Shown: positions 33,801 to 42,759 of the stretch, in pieces
Layout of the letters: every line of letters begins with the position of its first letter
Numbering within the stretch: the first letter of the stretch is position 1
Assembly (NCBI GenBank): GCA_905221605.1
Contig: CAJNDS010002752.1
Location: 135,001-199,000, forward strand
Source of the DNA: Symbiodinium natans
Taxonomy: Eukaryota; Sar; Dinophyceae; Suessiales; Symbiodiniaceae
Length of the DNA stretch: 64,000 bases
Direction of reading: 5' to 3'
Notes under the pieces: model-generated
Database searches by the model: none
What the model was told of the DNA's origin: nothing
The model's input: the letters and a program-made list of their open reading frames with translations, nothing else
Program-made: the position numbers and the translations under genes

Positions 33801-36800
33801 CTAAACCCTAAGCCCTCAACCCTGAAGCCTAAAACCCTTTAAAACCCTTAAAGCCCTCAACCCCCTAAGTCAGGAAACCTCCAAGCCCCTAAACCCTAAA
33901 CCCTAAACCCTAAACCCTAAACCCTAAACCCTAAACCCTAAACCCTAAACCCTAAACCCCGTCGGCTTCAAAAAGGATCCACCGAACCCGAGGTCGAAGG
34001 ACTCTCGGCTCTTAGGGCTCTTGGTTTAGGGTTTAGGGTTTAGGGTTTAGGGTTTAGGGTTTAGGGTTTAGGGTTTAGGGTTTAGGGTTTTAGGGTTTAG
34101 GGTTTAGGGTTTAGGGTTTAGGGTTTAGGGTTTAGGGTTTAGGGTTTAGGGTTTAGGGCTCTTACGGTTCTTACGGTTCTTACAATAAGCCTAAGCTACG
34201 ACGCAACCCTTACAGGACTCCAGGGTTTCGGGCTTGGGGTTTTGAGGTTTCAGGGCTTTTAGGGTTCAGGGTTTAGTGTCTATAGGGCTTAGGTGTAGGG
34301 TTTAGGGTTTAGGGTTTAGGGTTTAGGGTTTAGGGTTTAGGGTTTAGGGTTTAGGGTTTAGGGTTTAGGGTTCAGGGTTTAGTGTCTATAGGGCTTAGGT
34401 GTAGGGTTGAGGGTTGAGGGTTGAGGGTTGAGGGTTTAGGGTTTCGGGTTTAGGGTTTAGGGTTTAGGGTTTAGGGTTTAGGGTTTAGGGTTTGGGTTTT
34501 TACGGTTTAGGGCCTTTAGCGTTCTTGCAATAACCCCCGAAGTTCCTTTAAGACACACCCCTGGAGGCTCAGCTGCAGCCCATCTTGTCGCAAAGCCAGC
34601 CGAAGAAGAGGGAGCCCAGGGCCGAGCCCAAGAAGCCCAAGGACATCACCAGGTTCCTTGTAGGGTTTAGGGCTTTATGGGGTTTGGGGTTTAGGGTTTA
34701 GGGTTTAGGTAAGAGGGTTTAGGGTTTAGGGTTTAAGGTTTAGGGTTTAGGGTTTAGGGTTTGGGAGCTCAACTATCGGGCTCTCGAGGGTGTTGAAAGA
34801 ACTCCGCTTTACGGGGGTAAGGACATCACAAGGTTCCTTGTAGGGCTTTCAACTTTGGGGCTCTCTCTCGAGGGTTTAGGGTTTAAGGGTTAAGGGTTAA
34901 GGGTTTAGGGTTTAGGGTTTAGGGTTTAGGGTTTAGGGTTTAGGGTTTAGGGTTTAGGGTTTAGGGTTTAGGGTTTAGGGTTTAGCGTTTGGGGCTGTTG
35001 CACAATCGATGAAGAGCCAAAAGCCTACAGGCCCTGAAACCTGAAACCTTGGAAGCCCCTGCCCCCAGAAGCCCAGGCTCATGGACAGCGAGTAGGGGAC
35101 GGGGGGCGCCCCCGACCAGGAGCCCGGTTCGCCCTTGAAGGCGTGCGGGGAGATGTACTGCTGCGTCTGCGCCTGTGCAGGTGGCATAAGGGGTTTGGGG
35201 CTTTAGGGGTTTTGGGATAGAAGGTACAGGGTTTTACCTTTTTTGGAGGGGCTTAGGGTGTAGGGTTTAGAGGGTTTATAGGGTTTACAGGGTTTACAGG
35301 GTTTATAGGGTTTACAGGGTTTACAGGGTTTATAGGGTTTATAGGGTTCATAGGGTTTATAGGGTATATAGGGTTTATACGGTTTATAGGGTTTATAGGG
35401 TTTACAGGGGCTATAGGCTTTATGGGGTTGATAGGGTTTGTAGGGTTTGTAGGGTTTGTAGGGTTTGTAGTGCTTGGGGTTGGGAAGCCTTGGGCTAGCG
35501 CTGCCCGGAAACAGACCAAGAGTCTGCGACGATCGAAACCCTCCTACATTGGGATTCGGGTTCCGGTTTTGGAGTTTAGGGGCTTATAGGGTCATAAGAT
35601 CTTCGGGTGTTCGGGTTATAGGGTTATAGGGTTGTAAGGCTATAGGGACGTAGGGTTCGAGGATGATAGGGTTACAGGGTAAACCCTAAACCCTAAACCC
35701 TAAACCCTAAACCCTAAACCCCTAAACCCCTAAACCCTAAACCCTAAACCCTAGGCTTAAGCTGAGTTGCGACAAGCCCTGAAGCCCAACCCGTACTCGG
35801 AGAGCCCCGGCTCATCCTCTGAACCCTTAGCCCTTAGCCCGAAAAACTAACCCTAAACCCTTAACCCTAAACACTATAAACCCTAAACCCTAAACCCTAA
35901 ACCCTAAACCCTAAACCCTAAACCCTAAACCCTACTCAGAAACCCAACAAAGGAACCCTACAACAGAACCCTCACGAGCACCTCATAGACCTCTTGCGAC
36001 AGAAGGCCCGCCGCCAGCTGCTGCTCGAGGAAGTGTCCAGGGCCACCCTGCGAGGCATCTGGGTTTAGGGTTTAGGGTTCAGGGTTTAGGGGTCAGGGTT
36101 TAGGGTTTAGGGTTTAGGGTTTGGGGTATGGGGTTCAGGGTTTAGGGTTCAGGGTTTAGGGTTTAGGCTTTGGGATGTAAGGGCCTCGTCCCTACACCCA
36201 ACCAGGGTTGAGAGTTGAGGGTCGAGAGATCGTAAGGGCTCAGGGTTTTGAGGCTCAAGGTTTATGGCCTGTGGTTTTCGGGTCTTTAGAGTTTAAGGTT
36301 TAGGGTTTAGGGCTACAAGTTTACGGTTTGCCAAAAGTAACCTGCGTACCCTAAAGGCAAGTCTTACGCATTTACAATGATATGAGGAAACTCTGACGTA
36401 TTAGAGCTTGGGGCTTAAGATTTAGGTACTAGTGCTTCACAAGCACAAAGCCCTTGAAGAAACCTTACAAACCCAAAAGCCACCATGAACTAAACCCTAA
36501 ACCCAAAACCCTAAACCCTAAACCCTAAACCCTAACCCTTAAACCCAAACTCGAAAACCTACACCACGCCTCCGCAAAGGTGCACACAGAGGCCAGACCA
36601 GGCATGATGATGGCAGTGCCTGTGCGACAGGAACGCGTTGGTGGACGGGAGGGACGGGGGAGGAGGGTTTCGGGCTTAGGGTTTAGGATGTAGGGTTTAG
36701 GGTTTAGGGTTTAGGGTTTAGGGTTTACCGGGTTTACCGGGTTTACCGGGTTTACCGGGTTTACCGGGTTTACCGGGTTTACCGGGTTTACCGGGTTTAC

Positions 36801-38037
36801 CGGGTTTACAAGGTTGAGGGTTGAGACTTCAGGGCTAGAGCCTGCACACCGCGAATAAAGAAGCCCAAGCTAGGGGCCGGTTCTGAAAACCCTTTGTTTA
36901 ATTCACCCTACACCCTCCATATATAATCCCTTAAAGGGTATATAGGGCCCTTGTTCCCTCATTCCTTAGGGGGGGTTTCGGGTTGTTTTGTGAGCATTTA
37001 GGTCCAATCTTTCGAGTTCTGCTTGGTTTCTTTTTTTCTTTTGCTTTCGCGTTTTGGGTCTTGGGGCTAAGGCCCGAGCCCCTGAAAGCTTCAGGAAGTC
37101 CTTCACCCCCTAGGAAAAGAGGCCGGGAGAACGCGCAACCCCTCTTGCGCCCCCAGCCCCGCGCCTCAGTCCTAAACCTCTCAATAAAACCTAAACGCTA
37201 AGCCGAAGCCCAAGAAGCTGAAAGCCCTGAAGCCCCCCCAAATGTCAGGGGAGTATTAGAGCATGGGTATGAAGCCCGAAGAGATTTCAGTTCTTGTTTG
37301 CTCTAGTCTTTTGGGCTTGGGGTAAGGGTTTGGGGTTTGGGGTTTGGGGTTTGGGGTTTGGGGTTTGGGGTTTAGGGTTTAGGGTTTAGGGTTTTTGGTT
37401 TAGGGTTTAGGGTTTAGGGTTTAGGGTTTAGGGTTTAGGGTTTAGGGTTTAGGGTTTAGGGTTTAGGGTTTAGGGTTTAGGGTTTGGTATAGAGCTGAGG
37501 GCTTGCTGTAGGGTTTTCAGGGCTTTGGTGTTTCGGGCTACAGTGGGGCCTTGGGTTTCAGATGCTGGAGGGTTCAGGAAACGCTAGCCCTAAACCCAAA
37601 CCCGAAACTTGGCAGGGGGTGGAGGGGGGTATGCGACGTAATTATAGCCCCAAACCCTAAACCCCAAAACCCCAAACCCTAAACCCTAAACCCCACACCA
37701 TGAATTTCCAGGCAGATGTTCGGAGAACCCTTTTTGTTGGTGGGGGCTTAGCTTGCGAGCTTCGGCTCTGAGGGTGTAGGGCTTACCGGCTTCTGCAAAG
37801 TTTAGGGTTTGGGGTTTAGGGTTTAGGGTTTAGGTTCTTATTCTTATTCCCTCAATCCCTACTACTTAACCTAAACCCTAAACCCTCAACCCTGAACCCT
37901 CTACCCTAAACCCCAACCCCCCCCCCCCCCCTCGAACAAACGGCCGAGGTGCCAAGGATGTCTGCGAAGACAGCGAAAATGGTAATGCCGGCCACGAGGA
38001 GCTGGAAGCGCTTGCTGGTGCGGAGTCTGACCTGGGC
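24726..38037 (-). CDS. MFS transporter, about 22 exons
   Basis: Major facilitator superfamily membrane transporter; substrate unknown. Exons join in frame almost throughout. Features in order: first membrane helix ([10 protein letters not shown] + [10 protein letters not shown]); a loop; second helix ending [13 protein letters not shown], which is the MFS motif A between helices 2 and 3; helices 3-4 ([19 protein letters not shown]); helix 5 ([15 protein letters not shown]); helix 6 ([20 protein letters not shown]); a charged central loop (VSSEEEADP); and six more hydrophobic segments. Late in the chain, [15 protein letters not shown]...IAPLVF matches the helix 10-11 signature of TetA/MFSD14-like carriers. 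The C-terminus is acidic. Twelve segments are near the canonical number. Donors are mixed GT, GC and GA. One junction (36565 to 36047) fits only with a GA donor. The start codon and first exon are not identified. Confidence 0.85.
24891..25020 (+). repeat. TTAGGGC (GGGCTTA) array
   Basis: About 17 tandem copies of a point variant of the telomere heptamer. The same variant recurs at 16503-16596 and 28685-28735. Confidence 0.95.
25338..25400 (+). mobile_element. MITE family TTGCTTAAGAAC, left end only
   Basis: TTGCTTAAGAACCCCC followed by an A-rich stretch. No matching right end found. Confidence 0.5.
25611..25712 (-). CDS. MFS exon, last helix
   Basis: [20 protein letters not shown] then [12 protein letters not shown]. 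The 3' boundary runs into repeats and is approximate. Confidence 0.75.
26845..26904 (-). CDS. MFS exon, helix 11
   Basis: [20 protein letters not shown], phase 0. The donor is either GC at 26844 or a GT about 20 nt further on. Confidence 0.8.
27281..27313 (-). CDS. MFS 33-nt exon
   Basis: [11 protein letters not shown], acceptor GCGCAG|, GC donor. Completes the A-P-K-A-x-x-G-x-x-x-G-I-N signature. Confidence 0.8.
28095..28175 (-). repeat. CCCTAAA array in MFS intron
   Basis: Eleven units starting 14 bp downstream of the MFS exon 28189-28284. Confidence 0.95.
28189..28284 (-). CDS. MFS exon, helix 10 to APK
   Basis: [20 protein letters not shown] then [15 protein letters not shown] donor (GCCTCC) leads directly into AQLGRW. 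A 22-nt copy of its acceptor edge (one mismatch) lies at 28535-28556, beyond an array. Confidence 0.85.
28288..28406 (+). repeat. TTTAGGG array in MFS intron
   Basis: Seventeen units directly against the acceptor of the MFS exon, opposite in orientation to the array on the exon's other side. Confidence 0.95.
28971..29063 (-). CDS. MFS exon, helix 9
   Basis: [18 protein letters not shown] then [13 protein letters not shown]. Phase 0, donor GTCTGG. Confidence 0.8.
29120..29258 (+). repeat. TTTAGAGGG 9-mer satellite
   Basis: About 15 copies of a 9-mer that is the telomere heptamer plus two bases. Confidence 0.95.
29347..29410 (-). CDS. MFS exon, helix 8
   Basis: [18 protein letters not shown] strong GTAAGG donor follows ELNS, but a GA donor after LILQ gives the better phase into the next exon. 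Confidence 0.7.
29520..29583 (-). CDS. MFS exon, loop and start of helix 8
   Basis: [20 protein letters not shown]. Acceptor GACAG|, donor GTGGGA, 64 nt. Confidence 0.7.
30415..30486 (-). CDS. MFS exon, helix 7
   Basis: [20 protein letters not shown] then MARG. Acceptor CACAG|. A GA donor (GACGAT) joins in phase. Confidence 0.7.
30706..30841 (+). repeat. TTTAGGG array in MFS intron
   Basis: About 19 units in the intron between MFS exons 31262-31320 and 30415-30486. Confidence 0.95.
31262..31320 (-). CDS. MFS exon, central cytoplasmic loop
   Basis: [19 protein letters not shown], acidic. Acceptor CGAGAG|. A GA donor (GACGCC) gives a phase match with the next exon. Confidence 0.65.
32228..32387 (-). 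CDS. MFS exon, helix 6
   Basis: [17 protein letters not shown] then [20 protein letters not shown] and a charged tail DEKR. The 5' splice site GTTTAG is the first unit of the adjoining telomere-type array. Confidence 0.8.
32491..32555 (-). CDS. MFS exon, loop before helix 6
   Basis: [20 protein letters not shown]. The acceptor CGTGAG| fits phase. The 3' end may be GTAGGG at 32490 or a GC donor near 32501. Confidence 0.6.
32761..32845 (-). CDS. MFS exon, helix 5
   Basis: [19 protein letters not shown] then TVGAFIVM. Acceptor TTTTTCACAAG|, GC donor GCCTGG (GTGATG is an alternative). Confidence 0.8.
33091..33182. mobile_element. MITE family GGGATGTTC, copy in MFS intron
   Basis: Same palindromic core as 42528-42627 (CAGTCCTTAATAGGGAT and its complement), left end GGGATGTTCCCCC, right end worn. 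Lies in the intron between MFS exons 33342 and 32845. Confidence 0.75.
33342..33431 (-). CDS. MFS exon after helix 4
   Basis: [20 protein letters not shown] then LFDGAERDA. Acceptor CCTAG|, donor GTAACA, phase consistent on both sides. Confidence 0.8.
33432..33581 (-). repeat. whole intron of degenerate CCCTAAA repeat
   Basis: The complete 150-bp intron between two in-phase MFS exons is built from telomere-type units, with only a short unique stretch next to the acceptor. Confidence 0.85.
33582..33710 (-). CDS. MFS exon, helices 3-4
   Basis: Forty-two codons: [20 protein letters not shown], then [20 protein letters not shown]. Acceptor CTCCAG|, donor GTTGTT. The downstream intron (33432-33581) is degenerate telomere repeat from end to end. 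Confidence 0.85.
33892..34158. repeat. head-to-head telomere arrays
   Basis: CCCTAAA units (33892-33958) then TTTAGGG units (34025-34158) around a 60-bp island. A duplicated 30-bp variant block occurs at 34273-34303 and 34374-34404. Confidence 0.9.
34580..34656 (-). CDS. MFS exon with motif A
   Basis: [20 protein letters not shown] then LCDKM: helix 2 and the G-x-L-x-D-K-x-G loop typical of MFS carriers. A GC donor (GCTGCA) gives Gly-Gly-Lys at the junction. A 27-nt copy of its acceptor edge (one mismatch) lies at 34819-34845. Confidence 0.85.
35063..35172 (-). CDS. MFS exon, loop into helix 2
   Basis: [19 protein letters not shown] then [16 protein letters not shown]. Acceptor CACAG|. A GC donor (GCAGGG) restores Gly-Asn at the junction with the next exon. 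Confidence 0.7.
35264..35470 (+). repeat. TTTATAGGG-type 9-mer satellite
   Basis: About 22 copies of GGGTTTATA/GGGTTTACA/GGGTTTGTA. Its length of nine makes a long chance minus-strand frame of Asn-Pro repeats. Confidence 0.95.
35502..35523 (-). CDS. possible MFS 22-nt exon
   Basis: Acceptor CGCAG|, reading LLVCFRA with a GC donor. It bridges the phase gap between the exons at 35791 and 35172. Very short, so tentative. Confidence 0.3.
35791..35816 (-). CDS. MFS 26-nt exon
   Basis: Reads DEPGLSEY plus two bases. Acceptor TCAGAG|, donor GTTGGG. Phase fits the preceding exon. Confidence 0.5.
35976..36047 (-). CDS. MFS exon, extracytoplasmic loop
   Basis: Twenty-four codons, [20 protein letters not shown] and on to YEVL, phase 0, donor GTGAGG. 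Confidence 0.65.
36565..36619 (-). CDS. MFS exon, end of helix 1
   Basis: Acceptor GCACAG|, reading [25 protein letters not shown] donor is present, but a GA donor eight bases earlier restores phase with the following exon. Confidence 0.65.
36722..36808 (+). repeat. TTTACCGGG 9-mer satellite
   Basis: Nine to ten perfect copies growing out of a TTTAGGG array that precedes it. Confidence 0.95.
37953..38037 (-). CDS. MFS exon, first membrane helix
   Basis: Acceptor TCGCAG|, reading [17 protein letters not shown] then [15 protein letters not shown] donor (GCACCT) joins in phase to the next exon as [10 protein letters not shown]. An imperfect copy of its acceptor edge lies at 38176-38206. Confidence 0.75.
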
Positions 38038-38244
38038 CTGCGACTCTAGGGTTTAGGGTTTAGGGTGTAGGGTTTGGGGTTTCGGGTTTAGGGTTTAGGG
38101 TTTGGGGTTTAGGGTTTAGGGTTTAGGGTTTAGGGTTTAGGGTTTAGGGCTTGGAGTTTAGGGCTTTGGGGTAACATTTGCTGGTGCGGACTCTGACTTG
38201 GGCCTGCCGCCACTTCAGGGCTTTGGGGGGGTTTTAGTGGGATT

Positions 38245-38337
38245 TAGGACTTGGGGTTTGGGTTTGGGGTTTGGGGTTTGGGGTTTGGGGTTTGGGGTTT
38301 GGGGTTTGGGGTTTGGGGTTTGGGGTTTGGGGTTTGG
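38245..38337 (+). repeat. TTTGGGG array
   Basis: Thirteen units of the variant GGGGTTT, similar to blocks at 37321-37370 and 51650-51740. Confidence 0.95.
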
Positions 38338-38846
38338 GAGTGTAGGGTTTGGGGGTTTTAGGGTTCAAGGTTCGGAGGTTTGGGCTTGATAGGGCTTAGG
38401 GTTTAGAGGTTTGGGGGAGCTAGGGTGTAGGGTTTACTGAAGGCCATGGATTCAAGGAGGACTTTGGGTTAAGGGCTTGGGGCGTAGGGCTTCCCAAACC
38501 CATGACCCCCAGCGGATAGGTTGAGGGGCTTCGGGTGTGGAGGGAACTTCAGTCTTTAAGTTTGCGGGCTTGGGGTGAAAGGCCTGGAGCGTGAACTGAG
38601 GTCACTGTGGGGGTTTCTCGGATTCTCACGCACACTTGAAGTCAGACTTCCCCATCAAAGCTCAGGGGTTTTGTGGATTTATGGGCTGATCTGCGACTGG
38701 TTCTGACACCCTAAACCCTCAACCCGAAACCCGAAACCCTGAACCCTAAACCTTAAGCCCTTTCCCTAAACAAAAACCCCTAAACTCCTACACCCTAAAC
38801 CCGTAAACCCCTGAACCCTAAGGCTCTGAACAGATGTCAGGGGCAC

Positions 38847-38938
38847 CTCCGACCATCGTTTCAGCATGCCCGTCGGCAGCGGGGAAACCGGAGAGGACGC
38901 GCCCCCTAAACCGCATCTGCAGCACCCGCCAGGCATGG
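38847..38938 (-). CDS. candidate exon, HAWRVLQMRFRGRVLSG
   Basis: Thirty codons, acceptor CTGAG|, donor GTGCCC. Phase fits 38990-39130 but not the first MFS exon, so a gene boundary or an unseen exon lies between. Confidence 0.4.
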
Positions 38939-41900
38939 CTCAGTTTTGGGGGGGTTTAGGGTTTAGGGCTTAGGGGGAAGGGGGGGCGCTTGTCAGGGGG
39001 CTTGACAACGGACATTTTTAAAGGAATGTCAGCATTTAACATAGCTTGGACGAAGTCATTGCAACGATCTCGTGGATTCTGCGCTTCCTTCTGCGGCGGT
39101 GTGTCGGATGACGCTTGGCAACCGGACCTTCTCAGATCGTTGCACACAGAACGGCGTGCGCGATGAGCTCAGTATAGGACTTATGTTGTATTGTGATGGT
39201 GTACATTGCCTTGAGACGGCCTGAGCTCAGTATATGTTGAGGGTCTCTTCTTGGACACGCCGAGGAGATAAAGGGCTGTGCAGAGCAGCATGTTTGTCTT
39301 CGGGCGAGTCTGACTTTGACCTACTCCAGGGGTGCGGGTGCAAGTTCTCTGTAAGTAAGGATCAACGGAATCATTCCTAATCGTGTCCCCTTATGGTCCC
39401 CATATGTGTATATACATACATATATATATATATACACTAGAACCACCCCCAAAACCCTATTTTAATAATCAAGTCCCATATATTATATCCCTAAACCCTA
39501 AACCCTAAACCCTAAACCCTAAACACCCTCCAGGGCTTGTCCTGACAACCAGAGCTCTTTTTTGCCCCGCCACAATCATCATGCCATGTTTTGCCTGAGC
39601 TGAGGTAACAGGGTTCAGGGTTTTAGGGCTTCGGGCTTAGGGTTTAGGGCTCAAGGTTTAGGGTTTAGGGTTTAAGGGTTAAGGGTTAAGGGTTTAGGGT
39701 TTAGGGTTTAGGGTTTAGGGTTTAGGGTTTAGGGTTTTTTGGGCTTAGGGCTAAGGGTTTAGGGTTGATACTTCTGGCAAAATTCAACCTAGTACCTCAA
39801 CGAGAACAACAGCTCGGATAGACGCAAAGGGAGCTAATGATAAAAAGAACATGGGATCCGAAGTTTGCACCCTTAATTTGGGCCCCTTGTTTTTTTGCCT
39901 TCTATACAAAATCTACCATAAGGGGCCCAGACTGAGGAGCCCCAAAAATAAGGGCAAGGGACCAAACTATGTAAGGGCTCATAGTTCCAGCCTTCGAAAA
40001 CAAAGCACGAAAGTTCAACAGGATACAGTTCTAAGTACACGCGTTCGAGTTCACTTCCGAATCCCACCAAGGACCCTACTTAGGGTTTAGGGTTTAGGGT
40101 GTGGGGTTTAGGGTTTAGGGTTTAGGGTTTGGGGCTTGGGGCTTAGGGCTTAGGGTTTAGGGTCTACTCTCGAACGATGTCCACATACCATGTTGCCAAC
40201 ACCACACGGAAGTGCACGGATTAAAGGCAATTGCCCAACCAGCAAGCTGACTCCTGGGATGAGTCCCGAGTCCTTTCTGGGGGTTAGGGTTTAGGGTTTA
40301 GGGTTTAGGGTTTAGGGTTTGAGTTTAGGGTTTAGGGTTTAGGGTTTAGGGTTTAGGGTTTAGGGTTTCGGGTTTCGGGTTTAGGGTTTAGGGTTTAGGG
40401 TTTAGGGTTCAGCCCCCCAAGCCAAGGTGCCGCAGGGCTCTTCGCCTTTGTTGCAAGCATCATGCCGTGTTCGGCCTCGGCCGAAGGGTATATTTGTTGT
40501 TGCGCATGCACAGAAATTCTAGGGGTTCTACCCTGGTCCCTGAGGGTTGTACCCCTGGGTTGTGGGGACCCTTTTTGAAGATCCGTCAGTTAAAGATGAA
40601 GGCCATATTGGGAATATACTAAGAGGAACCTTTAGGGGTACAACCTTACGGGTACCATGCATCCCTTGAGAAATGGGGGTTTATGATAATACAGGGACCC
40701 CGAAAAAAGCCCCCCAAATAGAGGATTCCCTTGGAATAGGGACCCCAGTAAGGTACCCCTAAGATCGTAAAGCCCCAAATAGCTGAGTGCGATAGAACGG
40801 CTGATCCGCATGAGACATCGAACTGAAAACTACCCCAAAACCCTAAACCCCAAACCCTAAGCCCTAAACCCCAAACCCTACACCCTAAACCATAAACCCT
40901 AAACTTGGCTTCTTACATCCTTCACAGGACAAGTAACCTTTGTGCATGACTGAACCCTAAACCCTAAACCCTCAACCCTAAACCCTAAACCCTAAACCCT
41001 GACTTCAAAGGTTGTGGTGTTTCATCCAGCTGGGGACGACTAATTCTGAACCCGCAACTTACAGCTTCTATAATGCAACTTTGGGCCCCGAGTGTGGCCT
41101 TGTGTTCGGAACTGCCAGGGTCGAGGGTTTAGGGTTTAGAGTTTAGGGTTTAGGGTTTAGGTTTTAGGGTTTAGGGTTTAGGGTTTAGGGTTTAGGGTTC
41201 AGTCAGAAACAAAAGTTACTTTCCTAGTGGCTTCAAGCCACTGTACTGCGAGGCGTTCTTCCCCCGCCGAAACCATCACGCCATGTTCGGCCTCAGTCGG
41301 GGGATTGCGTGGCCCCTACTTAAACCCTAAACCCTAAACCCTAAACCCCAAACCCCAAACCCTAAACCCTAAACCCGAAACCCTAAGCCTAAACCCTAAA
41401 CCCCAACCCCAACCCTAAACCCTAAACCCTAAACCCCCAAACCCTAAACCCTAAACCACAAACCGAGGCACGTGTCTTCCTGGCACGCAGGCCTTGCAAA
41501 CGTGGAGACTTGACGCTGCGGAGCACCAGCCCCCGGAACATAGTGGGTGCCAGCTTTCCTGTCGGCCGACTGGGTTTAGGGTTTAGGGTTTAGAGTTTAG
41601 GGTTTGGGGGTTTAAGGTTTAGGGTTCTCTAGAAAAGGATCCTTTTTGGGGGTTCCTATTTGTAAGGTGGCGTTACGAGAAATAGGTCCCCAAAAGTGAC
41701 CCAATTTCAAGAACCACCCATGGATCGGCTTGGGGTGTAGAGACTTGGGGGATTAGGGTTTAGGGTTTAGGGTTTAGGGTTTAGGGTGTTCGAGGCTTGG
41801 GGGTGTGGTGCTTAGGGGTTTGGGGTCCAGGAAGAGGAGACGCTCAGGGTCTTCACGCGCGTGTAAGGTTCTACGATAGGGGACAGGACGGATAGGGCTG

Positions 41901-42717
41901 AACCCTAAGCCCTCAACCCTTCACCCTAAACCCTAAACCCTAAACCCTAAACCCTAAACCCTTAACCCTTAACCCTAAACAGGATTCTGCTCCCCACGCA
42001 GGCCTGTAGGCCATGATGGTCTTGGCCGTGTTGTGGCTTTTCGGATCGACTCCTGCTTAGTTGTCCAGTACATAGGGGAACTAAAGGTTAACCTGTGTGA
42101 TTACAAGGGGATTGGATTACCCAAAAAAGGTTAAAGGTTGCCCTAAACCCTAAACCCTAAACCCTAAACCCTAAACCCTAAACCCTAAACCCTAAACGAG
42201 GCCTGTTGTATGGGAGATGGTGAAGGCGTCTCCGTTCGCGTCGGCGGTGGCGGAGAGGCGAAAGCCAGCGATCTGAAGGAAGTGATCTCCGAAGCTGATG
42301 CCTCTTTGGAGGGGTCGGAACTGAAAACTTTAGGGTTTAGGGAAGGGTGGAGGGTTTAGGGTTTAGGGTTTAGGGTTTAGGGTTTAGGGTTTAGGGTTTA
42401 GGGCTTAGGGTTTAGGGTTTAGGGTGACCAGCGAATCTGGAATGTTGATTTTGCGCTGGTGGGGTGTGCAGTGCAGAGTCAAGTTGAGATTTGTACTTTG
42501 GGCCCCTGGAATTGGATGGAGTATTTCGGGATGTTCGCCCCTCTACTCACAATCCTTAATAGGGATGATAATAGGGGGTACGAAAAATCCCTATTTAAGG
42601 ACTGTTAGTATAAGGTGGGAACATCCCAAGGAGTTCTATCTTCGGTCGTCTGCTGCGTGTAGGTGCAGGAACCGCCTCAAGAGGCTGAAGGGGCACAGAA
42701 ACTTCATGGAACCGTCT

Positions 42718-42759
<42 letters not shown>

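Noticed and set aside
33960-34018. Extra MFS exon reading [15 protein letters not shown]
   Set aside because: The flanking exons (34580 and 33710) already join in phase with a GC donor and restore the MFS motif A loop, leaving no room for it.
35253-35519. Asn-Pro repeat protein on the minus strand
   Set aside because: A 9-bp satellite has no stop in this frame by chance; the peptide is a direct readout of TTTATAGGG variants.
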